From the NCBI GenBank assembly GCA_024114885.1, contig CP099426.1, positions 930,001-994,000 of the forward strand: DNA of 64,000 bases, given 5' to 3'. Positions within the stretch are counted from its first letter, which is position 1. The number at the start of each line of letters is the position of its first letter. The notes beneath the pieces are model-generated. The model did not search any database and was not told the origin of the DNA. It saw only the letters and a program-made list of their open reading frames with translations. Shown piece by piece: positions 32,501-43,214 of the stretch. The stretch is from Septoria linicola. Its lineage: Eukaryota; Ascomycota; Dothideomycetes; Mycosphaerellales; Mycosphaerellaceae. Made by a program: the position numbers and the translations under genes.

Positions 32501-33408
32501 AGATGCTTGTCGTGGGTGACTTCAATGGCCGCACTGAGTAGCGCTCGATATGCAGCCTGGGATGGCTTCTGCACGCCAGCATGCAGCATGCCTTGGAACA
32601 CCACCGGCACATCTTGAAACCTCTTTCTCTCGACAAGCTGTACAAGCTGCTCAGTGAAGCTCTCGCTTTCGACGGATTCGATGCTGGAGAGGCTCTCGGG
32701 CGGGGTGAACACAGAAGCTGGGCTCGACGATAGCTGTTCCGATGCGATATACTCGACTTCAGTTGCATCTGCGGCTGGGATAGCTGGCGACGTCGCTCGA
32801 ATGGTAGCAGCGTCTTCCTCTGCCTCCTCTTTGGACCTAGCAATCTCCTCCGCGATCTTGTCATTGACCAGAGCAAGAGCTACCGCCTCTGCCTCCTCAT
32901 CGTTGAGCAGGGCCTTCGAGAAGTTGTCGATTGCGCTGGTGGTGTAGGAGCGCGTCAAGTTGGGGGCTTCGAACTCTGCCGTCTCGTCGATCTCCTCGAT
33001 GTCCGCGACCTCTTGAGTCTTGCCTTGAAAGAGTGCCTCAGCCGGCGGCTTCCACTCTATCGTCCGTGCAAACTGGGTGGGCTGCCATTCTTTCTTCGCA
33101 TCTTTTCGCTGGTGGTCCCGATACGCCTCAACAATCCTGTCCAGGCCAGAGTCGTGGCTGGTCTCGGCCTTGCCTTGTGCTGCCGCGGCAGTACTGGCAT
33201 GACGCACGCCATACGTCTGCTTCTTGTTCTTCTCACTCTTGAACACACGACCGATCAAGTGCTCGCCGAGCGGCACTGCCTGAGTGTTCTGAGCAGCATA
33301 GCTGGTCTGTGATGCGGCAACGACGGTTTGCGCGTATCCGTGGGAAAGTGCTTTGAAGGCGTTGCCTGCAAGTCGCGTGATGTGTACTGTAGGCTTGACG
33401 TAAGGCAT
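29554..33408 (-). CDS. large mitochondrial pentatricopeptide repeat protein
   Basis: Single exon of 1284 residues from the ATG at 33408. A basic, Ala/Ser/Thr-rich presequence is followed by a disordered acidic region to about 250 and then PPR motifs to the C-terminus. They are clearest in the last 330 residues: TFGLYITTLKENT, FLYNALIGKLGKARRIDDCL, SVTYGTVVNALCRVSDEKFA, TVHTYKLLIDTHATLEPVN, AVHYASLIHAKGCVLQDMDA. Such proteins bind organellar RNA one base per repeat. The size and layout recall Neurospora CYA-5 and yeast Pet309, which act on cox1 mRNA, but orthology was not tested. No introns interrupt it. A 481-codon antisense frame at 30211-31656 is a shadow of this gene. Confidence 0.9.
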   Translation of the reverse strand: MPYVKPTVHITRLAGNAFKALSHGYAQTVVAASQTSYAAQNTQAVPLGEHLIGRVFKSEKNKKQTYGVRHASTAAAAQGKAETSHDSGLDRIVEAYRDHQRKDAKKEWQPTQFARTIEWKPPAEALFQGKTQEVADIEEIDETAEFEAPNLTRSYTTSAIDNFSKALLNDEEAEAVALALVNDKIAEEIARSKEEAEEDAATIRATSPAIPAADATEVEYIASEQLSSSPASVFTPPESLSSIESVESESFTEQLVQLVERKRFQDVPVVFQGMLHAGVQKPSQAAYRALLSAAIEVTHDKHLKTPRALEVYSDMLKRKVVPDEDTYGMLISLLSTRAIESLASRQALEQRLTRYGGLEAPGKFMLGSSESEYAMLAEDSSLSIALKMFDRARETTNALPGEACATLVIASAEQGRVEEMIRVYEYMESKSLEPHSTIFAPMISALGNLRDLRNVVEIYDEYKALAINNNDSKNTMVRVDEQVYAAVIKAYGNADRLKGGLKFLASIQAQVSDAKQVEKLREVVALNALLPLAMKDATFRDAFDLAGSLTGHAFIAALARITTAAADKNMPEVGTRAFETLAQHSQDLAEPSVAMLAMHVRNANVEAAEPFWRVLEAAPVNLAFIEPTTMRAVALIGLGQAERGLRQSRRMFSRIREATTETQQSNVAQHIDEAIELIGSFTLKQTMLLPENSVEVLRMMVENGSLVAPVADHMVARFGPEHIARLSQADLEFLTRVQSSMILEEHSADIASPARFGCLLENIISRCIMPSTDTENLIEKTLINIDRAELSRLWNSYRYSTTPVFPTAPFTPVVSFQPPAASFEDTYDPYANRTDVKGSNVINDMLERPHGRRMNEALNKFRNMRRVGRVPRMFTYGKLIESAAKENNLNLASDILEMAKQDVPFDARYRVIRFGWQQILDHMVAGCLNVGRRDLAGRYHQDMVDMGFAPSANTFGLYITTLKENTKTFDEASEAVKIFLRAKAEGVEPSSFLYNALIGKLGKARRIDDCLFYFAEMRNLGVRPTSVTYGTVVNALCRVSDEKFAEEIFEEMEACANYRPRPAPYHSLMQYFLTTKRDRSKVLSYYERMRSKGIQPTVHTYKLLIDTHATLEPVNMDAAEALLAEMHTTGVHPEAVHYASLIHAKGCVLQDMDAARSLFDSVIAGGKVQPMPNMYQAVFESLNANHRSAECEPLLQDMARRGVDFTPYIANALIHGWTLEKDISKAKAAFDRVPISRREPSTYEAMVRAYLAAEDRDAAKSIVREALSRGYPSAVAGKIAELVR

Positions 33409-34423
33409 CAAGCTCTACTTCAGTGCAGTGTCCTTCAGTTGAGAAGGATGTGACTGTGAAGCACCAAAATTGTCAGCATTACCGGTTCGTGGAAGAGAAT
33501 GTGCGACTAGGCACGTGAGGATATGTCGCGTTCGCGATGCAACTTACAGGAAATGTTAGTAGAAGGTGAGACTGCAGGTTCATTTGACGACTACGGCCGT
33601 CAAACAAACGCGCTGCTATTAGCGATGGAATAGTGGTGGGCGGTGGTGGGTAGATGGGCAGAGGGAGAGGTGGAAGATGGAAGGCAAATTATGGTACAGC
33701 GCTGGCGCGGGAAGCTAGTTAGGGTCATTGACAGATTGATACACGACGATCGCATCTGCACTAACTACTGATCTAAACAGCGCGGACTTTAGGAACCTCC
33801 AGGCAAGCTGTCCTCCTGCAGAGCACGATAGGGATGCCTGCTGGCCTGTGACGATGGAATGGAGCCTTCGAGTACGAGCAGCAGGTCTGTGACTCGAACA
33901 TCAGCACGGTTTGTTCTCGCAAACGATCCAAATCGGCATGGCTGCCGCATCGTCGGCGTTGCCTCGACCATACTGCCGACTGCCAACCTTTCCAACTGGT
34001 TCCTCTTACATGTGCTGTGCTTCTACTGCCGGAGTCGACACCGCAGGATCCGCGAATGCCCATTGTGACAGTCATCTGCCACTTTCACAGCCCCTCGCTA
34101 CGCAGCATTGCTGGCTCGCAACTGGACACTGGCAACATTTTTGTCTCTACTGCGTGTCAGCTTTCCAGGAACCGGCTTCGCTGTGCCACATCCTTCTCCG
34201 CAAAATCCTCTAGCCTGAACAGAACCTCTGTTCGCGAATCTTCTTCGAGCGGGCGGCATTTCATCAAGTCAGCTGCTCCTCTTCGCTTGCACCAAGGTAC
34301 CGGATCTTAACTCCAGTGCAACTTCCGATCGAGCCAGCCTCAGTCCAATCTAGACGTAGCCTCACGTGCCATTTCACGGCCGATCGTCTTCGGCCGGCAC
34401 GGACAGGCCTCCGACTGGTTCCA
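33409..34423. promoter_or_regulatory. divergent intergenic region, PPR gene / ERG8
   Basis: About 1 kb between divergent starts holds the promoters and leaders of both genes. Several short frames occur but none is supported. A CT-rich stretch precedes ERG8. Confidence 0.4.
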
Positions 34424-36003
34424 ATGGCTTCATCAATGTACAGTCCTGTCGCTGTATCAGCCCCAGGCAAAGTCCTGCTGGCAGGAGGCTATCTGGTACT
34501 CGACCGAGCACACAAAGGTCTGGTGTTCGGCCTGGATGCCCGCATTCATGTGTTGATCGAGGACATTCCGACGAGCAAGGGCATTGTCCTCAACGAGATT
34601 GTCGTCAAGTCGCCGCAATTCCTCGACGCCGTATGGGAATATGGCTATCGTCTGACTGAAAGGAATGGCGGTGTACAAGTCACACAATTGCGAGTGTAAG
34701 TGTTTGTTCATCTCGTATGTCGATGTTCTGATCTATGTATCCTTCTTCTTCATGTGGTATTTTAGTCCAACATTACCTTGATCAGTAAAGATCGGCAGAA
34801 ATGCCAGGTCGTCCACTTTATCGAGTGAAAAGACATCTCAGGCTACATGAGGAGACTTAACTTACACAACCGCCATGTGATAGAGACGCAGACCTCAATC
34901 TAAACCGCAACCCATTCATTGAAACGACCATTGCATATGTCCTGAGCTACATTACAAGCATCAGTCATCCCAACATAACACCAGCAGCGATCACGATTCT
35001 TGCAGACAATGACTACTACTCGACGCCGGCCGCCATCTCGAACGGAACCAACGATGGGTCAAAACCGCGATTTCACAACTTCGGCCTCCCCATCTCCAAA
35101 GCCCCCAAGACTGGCCTGGGCTCCTCTGCAGCTCTGGTTACGTCCGTGACAGCTGCCCTACTGACGTACTACCTCCCACGAGCCAAGTTCGATCTCACCC
35201 ACGACTCTGGCAAGAAACGTCTCCACAACCTCGCTCAAGCAGCACACTGTGCAGCACAAGGTAAAGTCGGCTCAGGCTTCGATGTCGCATCTGCAGTGTA
35301 CGGCACAATGCTGTATCGTCGATTTTCTCCTAAGATCCTCGCCTCTCATGCGAACCCCGGCACACCCAAATTCGGTGCCGAGATTCGAGACATTGTCGAC
35401 GAGACTTTCCATGGCGGAGAATGGGACACCGAGATCCTGAAAGACCAAGTCCGCGTTCCTAAAGGCTTGAGACTGGTCATGTGTGATGTATCCTGCGGCT
35501 CGAAGACTCCTGGCATGGTGAAGCAAGTTCTAGCTTGGCGGGCGGAGAAGAAAGAAGAAGCGAATGCTATCTGGAAGGACTTGGACGAAGCCAACGAAGC
35601 ACTTGCCGCTGAGCTCAAGGCTGTGGCCGAAGCCGGTAGCGGGGATTATGCAAAGCTGAGTGAGAAGTTCACTCGAATTCGGCAGCTTATCCGGCTCATG
35701 TCGGAGAAGAGTGGTGTGCCGATCGAGCCTCCTGCTCAGACCGAGCTTCTCGATGCTTGCGAAAGGGTCGCTGGTGTTGTTGGTGGTGTCGTGCCAGGCG
35801 CCGGTGGATATGATGCCATCTCTCTCCTCATTGAAGACAAGCTTGAAGTCGTGCAAGCTTTAGAAAAGCTGTTTGCTGGCTGGGACTTCAAAGGTGAGGG
35901 CGAAGGCGGCGGAAAAGTCAGCATGATGGGTGTAAGGGAGGAAATGGAAGGTGTGAAATTGGAGGATCCTAAAAGTTATATCAGCGCGATGGAAGAGCTC
36001 TAA
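34424..36003 (+). CDS. ERG8: phosphomevalonate kinase
   Basis: Two exons, 34424-34695 and 34884-36003, encode 463 residues. The 188-bp intron is long for this window. The GHMP kinase start AVSAPGKVLLAGGYLVLD is present. NPFIETTIAYVLSYI follows the intron. The ATP-binding PKTGLGSSAAL lies near 163-173, then GKVGSGFDVASAVYG and the C-terminal GAGGYDAISLL. The enzyme phosphorylates 5-phosphomevalonate to the diphosphate in the cytosol, feeding ergosterol and other isoprenoids. A second ATG in frame at 34436 gives an N-terminus four residues shorter. It converges with a small mitochondrial gene 230 bp downstream. Confidence 0.93.
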
Positions 36004-36233
36004 TGTAGTATGCACTGGAAGGTGTAAAAGCAGGCAAAGGCAGCGAAGCAGAATCGAATAATAGCCTGCGGATGTCGCTAGTCTTCACGCCTGATGGGAT
36101 CATGTATCTTACAGGCCTGTTCTTCGCCAGCGCCTTGTGCTACTTCTGGTAGTCTTCCACACTCCTGCCCAACGCTTGATGCTGCATTATCGCGTGCTGT
36201 TGCTTAATCGGACATATAGCTTGATCTGAACTC

Positions 36234-36685
36234 CTAGGACTGCCTATCCTTTTGCGCAAGCTTTGCGCTCTCGTCCTGTAGCTCTTTAATGCTGGCTTTG
36301 TCGGTCTTCAGCTCGCCCCGGTCTGCCTTGGCCTAGTCACGGTGTTAGTTGCAGCTCTTCACCCCTTGAGTCACATAGCTTACGATGCTCTCGCTCTCGC
36401 TGGCAATGGCCTCCTTCCACTCGTTCTTGCCCTCCTTTTGCTCCTTCAGTTGCGCCTGCTTGTGGTGCTCGATTTCTGCTTTGCGCGCCTCGGGATTTTC
36501 GCTGCCTTTGTTCAAGCATCATCAGCGTCTATCTAGTCTCAAGCTGAATAAGTGGTATGTTGCTGCTCACCTTGCGCGGTCTCCTTTCCAGCGAATAGTA
36601 CACGTCCAGTCTGAAAGCTTCTCGTCGAGATGGAAGGCGCAGCGCGGAAAGCAGCTGGCTTGAAGGTCAATCTGAGAGCGGACAT
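36234..36685 (-). CDS. small mitochondrial protein, three exons, unknown function
   Basis: Exons 36685-36571, 36505-36384 and 36332-36234, with introns of 65 and 51 bp, have consensus GTGAGC/GTAAGC donors, AG acceptors and matching phases. The product has 111 residues. The N-terminus MSALRLTFKPAAFRAAPSIS with further Arg is a mitochondrial presequence. After it the protein is a Lys/Glu/Ala-rich helix with no hydrophobic segment, containing HHKQAQLKEQKEGKNEWKEA. It is easily overlooked because no single exon makes a long open frame. The helical basic-acidic build recalls small matrix or ATP-synthase-associated proteins such as IF1, but IF1 motifs are not seen. No family was recognised. Confidence 0.75.
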
Positions 36686-38079
36686 GGTGTATTGTGGGGA
36701 TCAGCTGGCTTGTGTGTTTTCGAAAGACTTGTTGCAATTGGAGAGGATCGATGAATCAGTGATAAGGCTCAAATAGACTCTAGGAACATGTCTTGGAAGA
36801 CGGTATACAAATGTACAAGAAGGAAGATCTCTGCACGAAGCTACGCCCAATGCTTGGTCCAATAATGCCCTCGGCATTTGTTGTTCACGAATGTCGTCAC
36901 CACCGAAGCATGCACACGCACGGCCGACAATGACGGAACGGTCCAGCAGCAACGCAATCTGGCCTGGCCGCTTGCGGAGGAGAACGGTGGCGACATCGAG
37001 GAGAAAGCCTCCAGTCACATGCCAGATCTACTCGGACACCTGCACCTGGTGGCATGAGAGCTCTCCTGGCTCAAAGCACTCTCATCTCACGGGCAACCAT
37101 ACCTGGACCATGCAAGGCGTTAGGTAGCGAGCCAGGAGGCTCAACGGGTGTGCCAGCAAGTTGATCATTCACATCGTGTTCGGTGGCACGACAGCGACAA
37201 TTCTCGCAGACAATGTAGGCATACAGGAGAAGATGGGCATATGTAGTGATCAGTCTCTTTGTCGTCGTATCTTGCCACGTAAAAGCAGCAGGTAAAATAG
37301 AGTACAACGAAGAGTTCAGCGCAAGGCTGCCATTCCCGCAATCCTTGTACCAACTCCAACAGGCCGACTCCCTTTCAATAACAACAATGGTATTTCGTGT
37401 CTCCGCTCAAAACCATGCGCAATATCCAAGCAAAGGCCACAACTCACAGAAGCGCCGTTCAGTGATGTTGTCAACTAGGCCAGTCCCCCAATTTTCGCCC
37501 TTGTACCAAGAGCTGGTTTATCATGATGATGCAGAGATATTGTTTTTCCGCTTCGCTTGCTGGTTTTTCGTGACATACAGTTTCGCCCACACTCATCATA
37601 ACACTAGGACACCATGCCAAAAGCCAAAAAGAGAAGAGAGATTGCAAAAAGCAAAAAAAGGGTTTAACAAGAAGATGAGATCATTTGTCCGGTCGAATAT
37701 GCTTCCATAGATGTGTGAAAGCTCCCAGAGTAGCGATGATGAAGGTAAATCCAGCCGTTCGAGATCCAGTCCGTGTATCATCGCTCGCTTCGCGCTAAGA
37801 ATTGGTATAGACGAGAGTAATAATGATGCTGTGCCGTGCCGTTTATGCTATAGGTGTCGTACTTCGTAATGCTGCTGTAACGCCGTTGTCCGAGGAGGGA
37901 GGGGAAGAGCCATGCTTCCGCTTTCTAAGTGTCGTATTTGTTTGTACAAGGTATTCGCTGTAGTCGAGAGATGAAAAGGGCCAACGCATGTTGTGTTCAC
38001 ATGGTTGGAGCAGAGAAGGCTCGCCAGCCCGACAACGCAGAACGCTTGAGAGCACTACGCTAGCAGTACGGCTGGGCGC
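36686..38079. other. 1.4-kb gene-poor spacer
   Basis: No supported gene between the small mitochondrial gene and the next minus-strand gene. The minus frame at 37843-38055 (tail RKRKHGSSPPSSDNG) may be a further 3' exon of the gene at 38080-38697: a GTAAGC occurs right at that gene's stop codon, and an AG at about 38042 restores frame over a 39-bp intron, shorter than its neighbours. Other frames look random. Confidence 0.4.
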
Positions 38080-38697
38080 TTACCAGCGGCGCTGGCCGTA
38101 CTGCTGCTGCACTTGCCGGCCTGGCGAGACACTTGATGCAGAGCGGGTAGATGGGTCCACGATAGGGATTGCGTTGCGCGTCCGCTGTGCCATGGGTTGG
38201 TGAAGCTTGGTCGAAGGCTGGTGGTAGTTCACTGGAGTGTATGACGTGGGTATCGAGGAGAGGAGTGAGATGGATGGCGTAGGTTGGACTTGCTGCTGCA
38301 GAGGAGAGCCCGATGGCGATCCTGATGACAGCGAGCCTCTGTCGGACCCTGATGAGGAGCGAATCTCATTGAGCTGTGCCATGTTAGCCTACGCTGCGCT
38401 TTGAAGCCATTGGAACAGACATACATCATCCTCGGTCAAGAGGTTGAACGGACAGAAGGCTTCGTCATCATCGAGCTCGAAGCCTTTCGCTGCTTGCAGA
38501 ACTCGCAAGTAGTCGCTGTATGTCGGTGCTGGAGCGACCTCCTCTTTCGGGCTACGTTGTGCCTTGTATTGGCGCTGCGCATTCTGTGATGACACTCTCG
38601 GCCCCCGGCGACTGCGCCCGTGGTGACCGTGGTGGTTCTGAGTGTGCGACGTTGCCGTGTGCTGGAAGTTTGGCATTCCGTAGTGATAGCTAGCCAT
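38080..38697 (-). CDS. hypothetical His/Ser-rich protein, two or more exons
   Basis: Exon 1 is 38697-38425 and exon 2 is 38373-38080. The 51-bp intron has a GTATGT donor, CTAAC branch and GCACAG acceptor. The product is 188 residues. The start MASYHYGMPNFQHTATSHTQ opens a His/Gln-rich disordered region. A short conserved-looking block YSDYLRVLQAAKGFELDDDE lies just before the splice. The second exon is Ser/Gly/Gln rich, ending YGQRRW at a TAA that overlaps a GTAAGC donor-like site, so the gene may continue to 37843. No family was recognised. Confidence 0.65.
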
Positions 38698-41570
38698 AAT
38701 GATCGGATATGTGTGCGATGAAGATTTTGTTGTTGTTCTAGTGTTGTTGTTCGAGGAGCTGAGGCGGAGATGAGATACAATAGGGACCACCAAAACAGTC
38801 CGAGCTTTGTTCGAGGGGTGGGTGGCAAATCTCTGCAGATGAGGTCCGGAATGCGATCGCTCTCAGAAGTCGAAGAGAGAAGCCGTGAGTAGTTGCAAAT
38901 GTGTCGTCGAGAGAGATACAGTCCGGATGCGAGATTATGGAAGTCGAGTCGTAGTAGTGAGGAGAGTTGCGAGGGCTGGTCGGGAACAGTCGAGCGAAGG
39001 CTGGTTTCATCAGTGGTGTGAGAGGACAGCGGCCCATGCACAGCTCGACCAATGAGTGTCTAGTATCACACCCACTTTAGTCTAGCTTTGTGTGGCTTCT
39101 GTGCACCAATCACAATCTTTCGCTCTACTGCAGGACAGGCCTCGAAGGAGACGATCTTTGGGAGGCGACGACTGTAGCCACCAGGTGTGCGCTCATCGCA
39201 AATGCGATACTGCGAAGATGGTTTCCTTCACATCGGTTGCGCATACAGCCCTTGGACGAAGAGTACCGTTCTAGGTCAATTATCTTGCGACAGAGAGCCG
39301 GCCATGTAGGCTGCCATTCAACGACGCCTCGAGACCGGCCAGCGACGGACATCGGCTCAGGGCGCTGCCTGAGTCGGAGCATCATGGTTGCCAGCCTGCA
39401 TGTCTGCATGGAAGCGCCCGCCGAATGGCAGTGCATGACTAGTCCGTATGCAGCTTAACCTCTGCTGGGTCATTTTAGCACTCCGCGCGTGGCAGAGTCA
39501 CCGCCTCTTTGTTCGTGCACTTGCTGCACCCCAACCACTCTTTCTATGCAGCTCGAGCAGAGACACCGACAGATCTGGTTCCATACCTTTGGCCAGTAGT
39601 GCCTAGCTTTGGAAATTGAGCTATGCATTCATTCATCTGCTGGCAGTACGGACGTTTGAAGTGCCGCCCAGGATCATGCACAACTGCATGTTGCAAGCCG
39701 CCCTGCCGTCACCAGGGTCCTTTTGCACCTCAAAGTAGGAGGTACTGCCACAATGTACTTGTGTACCTTGGCCGCAAGGCAGCTTGCAGCTTCCAAAGCA
39801 CTGCATCGCCCATGTCCGGTTTATGCCGTCGTCTTCCGCCGTGCTTTGTACCTGAACACTCAACGGAATGGTATCGTGGGATGGACGATTGGCGAAAGTC
39901 TCGGGGAGAGGATATGATGCCAGGTCAGAAGCCTAGCGGATAGAAGGACCCTGAAGCGGCGCATTGAGTTGTTTTTTGTAGGGTTCCCTGAGATGGTCCA
40001 GCAAGAATTAACTTATCGATGCTAGCATAGAGAAGATTGGCTGGCAGCATTGACGTGCTGAATGAGTTTCAGTGCATATAACGTATCATGCTGTTGTAGG
40101 GGAGCGATAGGATTCAACGCCATGAACGCAAGCTGAACAATTCTGCTCCTTGTCGACGTATCTGCTCCCTTTCGATGTCCATGCTTATAACATTGCAGCG
40201 TGACAGCTTGCTGAGAAGTCTAAGTAACAACGTTCGAAAGTGTTGTTTCCAGTGGTCGGTGGCTCGTGGTGTAGGAATTCATATGCTTCAGAGCCCATAT
40301 GCAGCCTGACCTGAACTATGACTAGCCATGCATGACCGAACAGTCTCTCAATAGCCTGTGAGGCCTGAGGTTAGTGCTTACCGATGGCGTAGAGAGGGAA
40401 GCTGCCCAGTTGACCCATAGCTCGCTCGGTGTCGCACCCAGATCTCCATCGCTTGTGGATCTTGCTCGGTACCCCAAACACAACCTACATATACGACACG
40501 GAGATCTCTCGGAGCATAATTCAACCGCCATGGAGATGTGTCCGAGGTTAGTTTGAGTCCTGTTGATTACCAGACAAAGAACCAATTCTAACATCTTCTC
40601 AGTGGTTATGGAGCTGCGTTTAGGCCATCTAAGCAGAATCCGCAGTGGCTTTGCCTCGTGGGTTCGAATGTGAGTAGTTCTTGCCATCGCATACGCTCTG
40701 CGCCATTGTCTGACAATTGTTCCAGCCCACCGTCTTCATAGATGTCTATGGCATAATACCTTTTTGCCTTATGTGTTGAATTTTGAGCTTGGAGGGTGGA
40801 GTGAGCTAAAGTCTTGGCATTGCCTTGCTGCACATTCGCATAATTTTGCTGGGACTTGTTCTCCACGACTGGGTTCAATCTTCTTCGTCTGACATATCTC
40901 TTTTGCATGTGTGAGCGGTGTTGGTGTCAAATGGTAGCGAGTGAGGTCTTTTAGCTAGTGGCTTGGCGCCCTGATCGAGTCAACGAAGCAACGAAGTCTC
41001 CAATACTGTCAATTCTTGATAGGGTTATGGCTGGCAGCTGATGTCTGATAAGGGAATGGGTAATGTTTGGTAAGTCAGTATTCAGATAGGTGCTCATCCC
41101 AAGGTGAAGTCGACTTTGATGCCAAGAGATTTCGATGACCTTCTTAATGCATTCTGAGACCTCTTTGTCTTGATCTTTCATAGCTGCAAGAGGCAGGTCC
41201 CGGCTTGCTGGTGATATCACAAATCTGTTCTTTGTCTCAAATTCTGACTCGGTGCGGTAAGTCTTGCATAATCTCCGAGTGAACAGTCGATCTCCAGAGA
41301 GAGGGAGGGACAAAGGGCATGTGTTGTGTACGGTGGCGCGTGTTGTTCTATGGGAGTATGTGAGCTCAAAGTCTGATGTGCCGCTTCATGGTCGAACATG
41401 TCCCTTGCTGCTATCTTGCACTGTACTGTAACGGCTGTCGCAAAGCCTTTCCATATGCCCACTTCTCAACGCCCTTCTCCCAGTCCTACTTCAAGTCTTC
41501 GGATCACATCCTACCATCTTGATCATCATATGTACAACGAACGCGATCAACTCCCCAATCTAGTCCTCGC
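38698..41570. other. 2.9-kb gene-poor region
   Basis: No supported gene. Upstream of 38697 lies the leader and promoter of the gene at 38080. Frames at 39090-39458, 39623-39943 and 40322-40687 look random. The minus frame at 40908-40606 (100 codons, ATG start, Lys/Gln-rich) has the most regular composition and could be a small gene or an exon, but it matches nothing known to me. No tRNA or rRNA was recognised. Confidence 0.4.
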
Positions 41571-42770
41571 TCAAATGCCAAAGTACGTCTTCATCCTCTC
41601 GTAAACATAAAAGCTTGTCGCGACCATGGGTATCACCTTGACATATCCAATTCCGAGTCCAACGAAGAAACCTTTGAACCCCTTGTCAGCTTGTATGCTG
41701 CGGGCCACCTCAATCATGGTCAGGCGGTGGCCGTCGCCGACAACACCTCCAACTTGCATCCTCCTTCTTATCACTTCTAGTGGGTAAGAAACTGTCTGAC
41801 TAACAAAGCCTGCCACAGCACCAGTGCTTAACTCTGCCCATGCTCGGAGTGGAGGTGGTTTCCCGGGCGCCAACTGCTTTTGTGTTCGTTCGCTCATTGG
41901 TAATATCGTGTACGGTGCGAGGGCTGGTATTCGCATGAAGTCGCCCGCCGCATCGTGAGTGAGGAAGGATGCTCCAGCATACGGTATCATGCCCCATAGT
42001 GTTGGTGTGAATCCACGGAAAAAGTTTCCCAGTCCACTTCCAGGAGTGACTGTCCTGATCGCAGCTTGTGTAGCTTCTACCGTGGCTCCCACAGGCTTTG
42101 ACATTGTCGCTGTGTTTGTTGCCACAGGCTCCGGCGGCCTTTCCGCATATATCTTCTTACATATCTGCCGCACGGTAACTCGTTTACTAGACTTAGTTTC
42201 CCATGCTAGCCGCACGCGTATGACTTCGAGCGGATATGTGCTGAAGACGGAGCATATGCCTGCAAGACTTCCTGCTGCAAACCGGCGGTATGGCGTCTCG
42301 TGTTCTGTGGTCGGAATCACGACTGCTCGGACCTGTTCGTAGGCGAGGAATTTGATGCCTCCATATGGAAAGATACGAAGAAGCGTTGCAGAGTGACCTC
42401 GGAACAGCCCTCCTACTCCACTTGAAGCGTGTATGTCTCGGATCGCCTTCGCGGCTCCGCTCCACGATCCGATGTACTTCTCGAATTTTGGGTTGTTTGC
42501 TTGGAACAGAATCTTGACGCGATCGAGCGGCGCCACGACAGTCTTCGCGGCACACGCTGCCAGACCGCCAGCCACACCTGATCGCACGACATACTCCCAA
42601 CTCTGCTTGGGGATCTCGCGTTGGCTGGGCGCTGCTCGTCGTGGGACTAAAGTGGTCTCGCTGTCTGTAGGGCAGAGACCGGGCATATTGGGCTTCATCT
42701 CGTGTGGTTCGTCGGTCTGTGGTGTGCTGGAGACATGACTGGCATGCTGCCCACCAGCCAGTGTGGTCAT
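41571..42770 (-). CDS. LEU5: mitochondrial carrier, LEU5/SLC25A16-SLC25A42 type
   Basis: Single exon of 399 residues with three mitochondrial-carrier repeats. Signature motifs are PLDRVKILFQ, PLEVIRVRLAW and PLEVIRRRMQV, one per repeat. Even-numbered helix signatures such as GGLFRGHSATLLRIFPYGGI and FFRGFTPTLWGMIPYAGASF are also clear. An N-terminal extension of about 60 residues and a Thr/Ala-rich insertion between repeats two and three are typical of filamentous-fungal Leu5 proteins. The yeast carrier is needed for coenzyme A accumulation in the mitochondrial matrix. The animal homologues carry CoA and adenosine phosphates across the inner membrane. It is divergent from the METTL4-like gene. 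Confidence 0.9.
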   Translation of the reverse strand: MTTLAGGQHASHVSSTPQTDEPHEMKPNMPGLCPTDSETTLVPRRAAPSQREIPKQSWEYVVRSGVAGGLAACAAKTVVAPLDRVKILFQANNPKFEKYIGSWSGAAKAIRDIHASSGVGGLFRGHSATLLRIFPYGGIKFLAYEQVRAVVIPTTEHETPYRRFAAGSLAGICSVFSTYPLEVIRVRLAWETKSSKRVTVRQICKKIYAERPPEPVATNTATMSKPVGATVEATQAAIRTVTPGSGLGNFFRGFTPTLWGMIPYAGASFLTHDAAGDFMRIPALAPYTILPMSERTQKQLAPGKPPPLRAWAELSTGAVAGFVSQTVSYPLEVIRRRMQVGGVVGDGHRLTMIEVARSIQADKGFKGFFVGLGIGYVKVIPMVATSFYVYERMKTYFGI

Positions 42771-43214
42771 CGATCAGTGCTGCTCGTGTGCTCGTGCGCT
42801 CGATTCCTCAAGGTGATTGTGTGGGCGACATCGGAATGACCAGTGCTATTTCCGAGGAGTGGTAGGTTCTGTGTACACAATGCCCACGATACACAGGCTG
42901 GACTGGACGTGATGACTCCCTGCTATATCTTGAACTGTATGCTTAGAACAGTGGCTTTGTGAGAAGATGATTCTGCTGACCACGAGACTGAGCAGAGAAC
43001 ATGATTGCCAGTCACAATGAAGTCGAAGCCGAAACCTTGAACCGAGGACGTTTCGGAAGAGCCGCCGTTCGGAAGCGACCATCTCAGCCCTTCGTTCTTC
43101 ACTTCCATCCTATCAGATGCACAGTAGGAGTAAGCGGGCAACATGGGTCGTGGCGGACAGTCTTTCACATACCCAGTCCAGCGATGAAGATGGCGACAGA
43201 AGCAGCTTACGAGC
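42771..43214. promoter_or_regulatory. bidirectional region, LEU5 / METTL4-like gene
   Basis: 444 bp between divergent starts must hold both promoters. No motif was recognised. Confidence 0.4.

Noticed and set aside
36701..37018. 105-codon minus-strand frame
   Set aside because: Random composition. The supported gene nearby ends upstream of it, and no splice signals connect the two.
39623..39943. Cys-rich 106-codon frame, considered as a secreted peptide
   Set aside because: No signal peptide, and the Cys spacing shows no pattern. It probably reflects chance.
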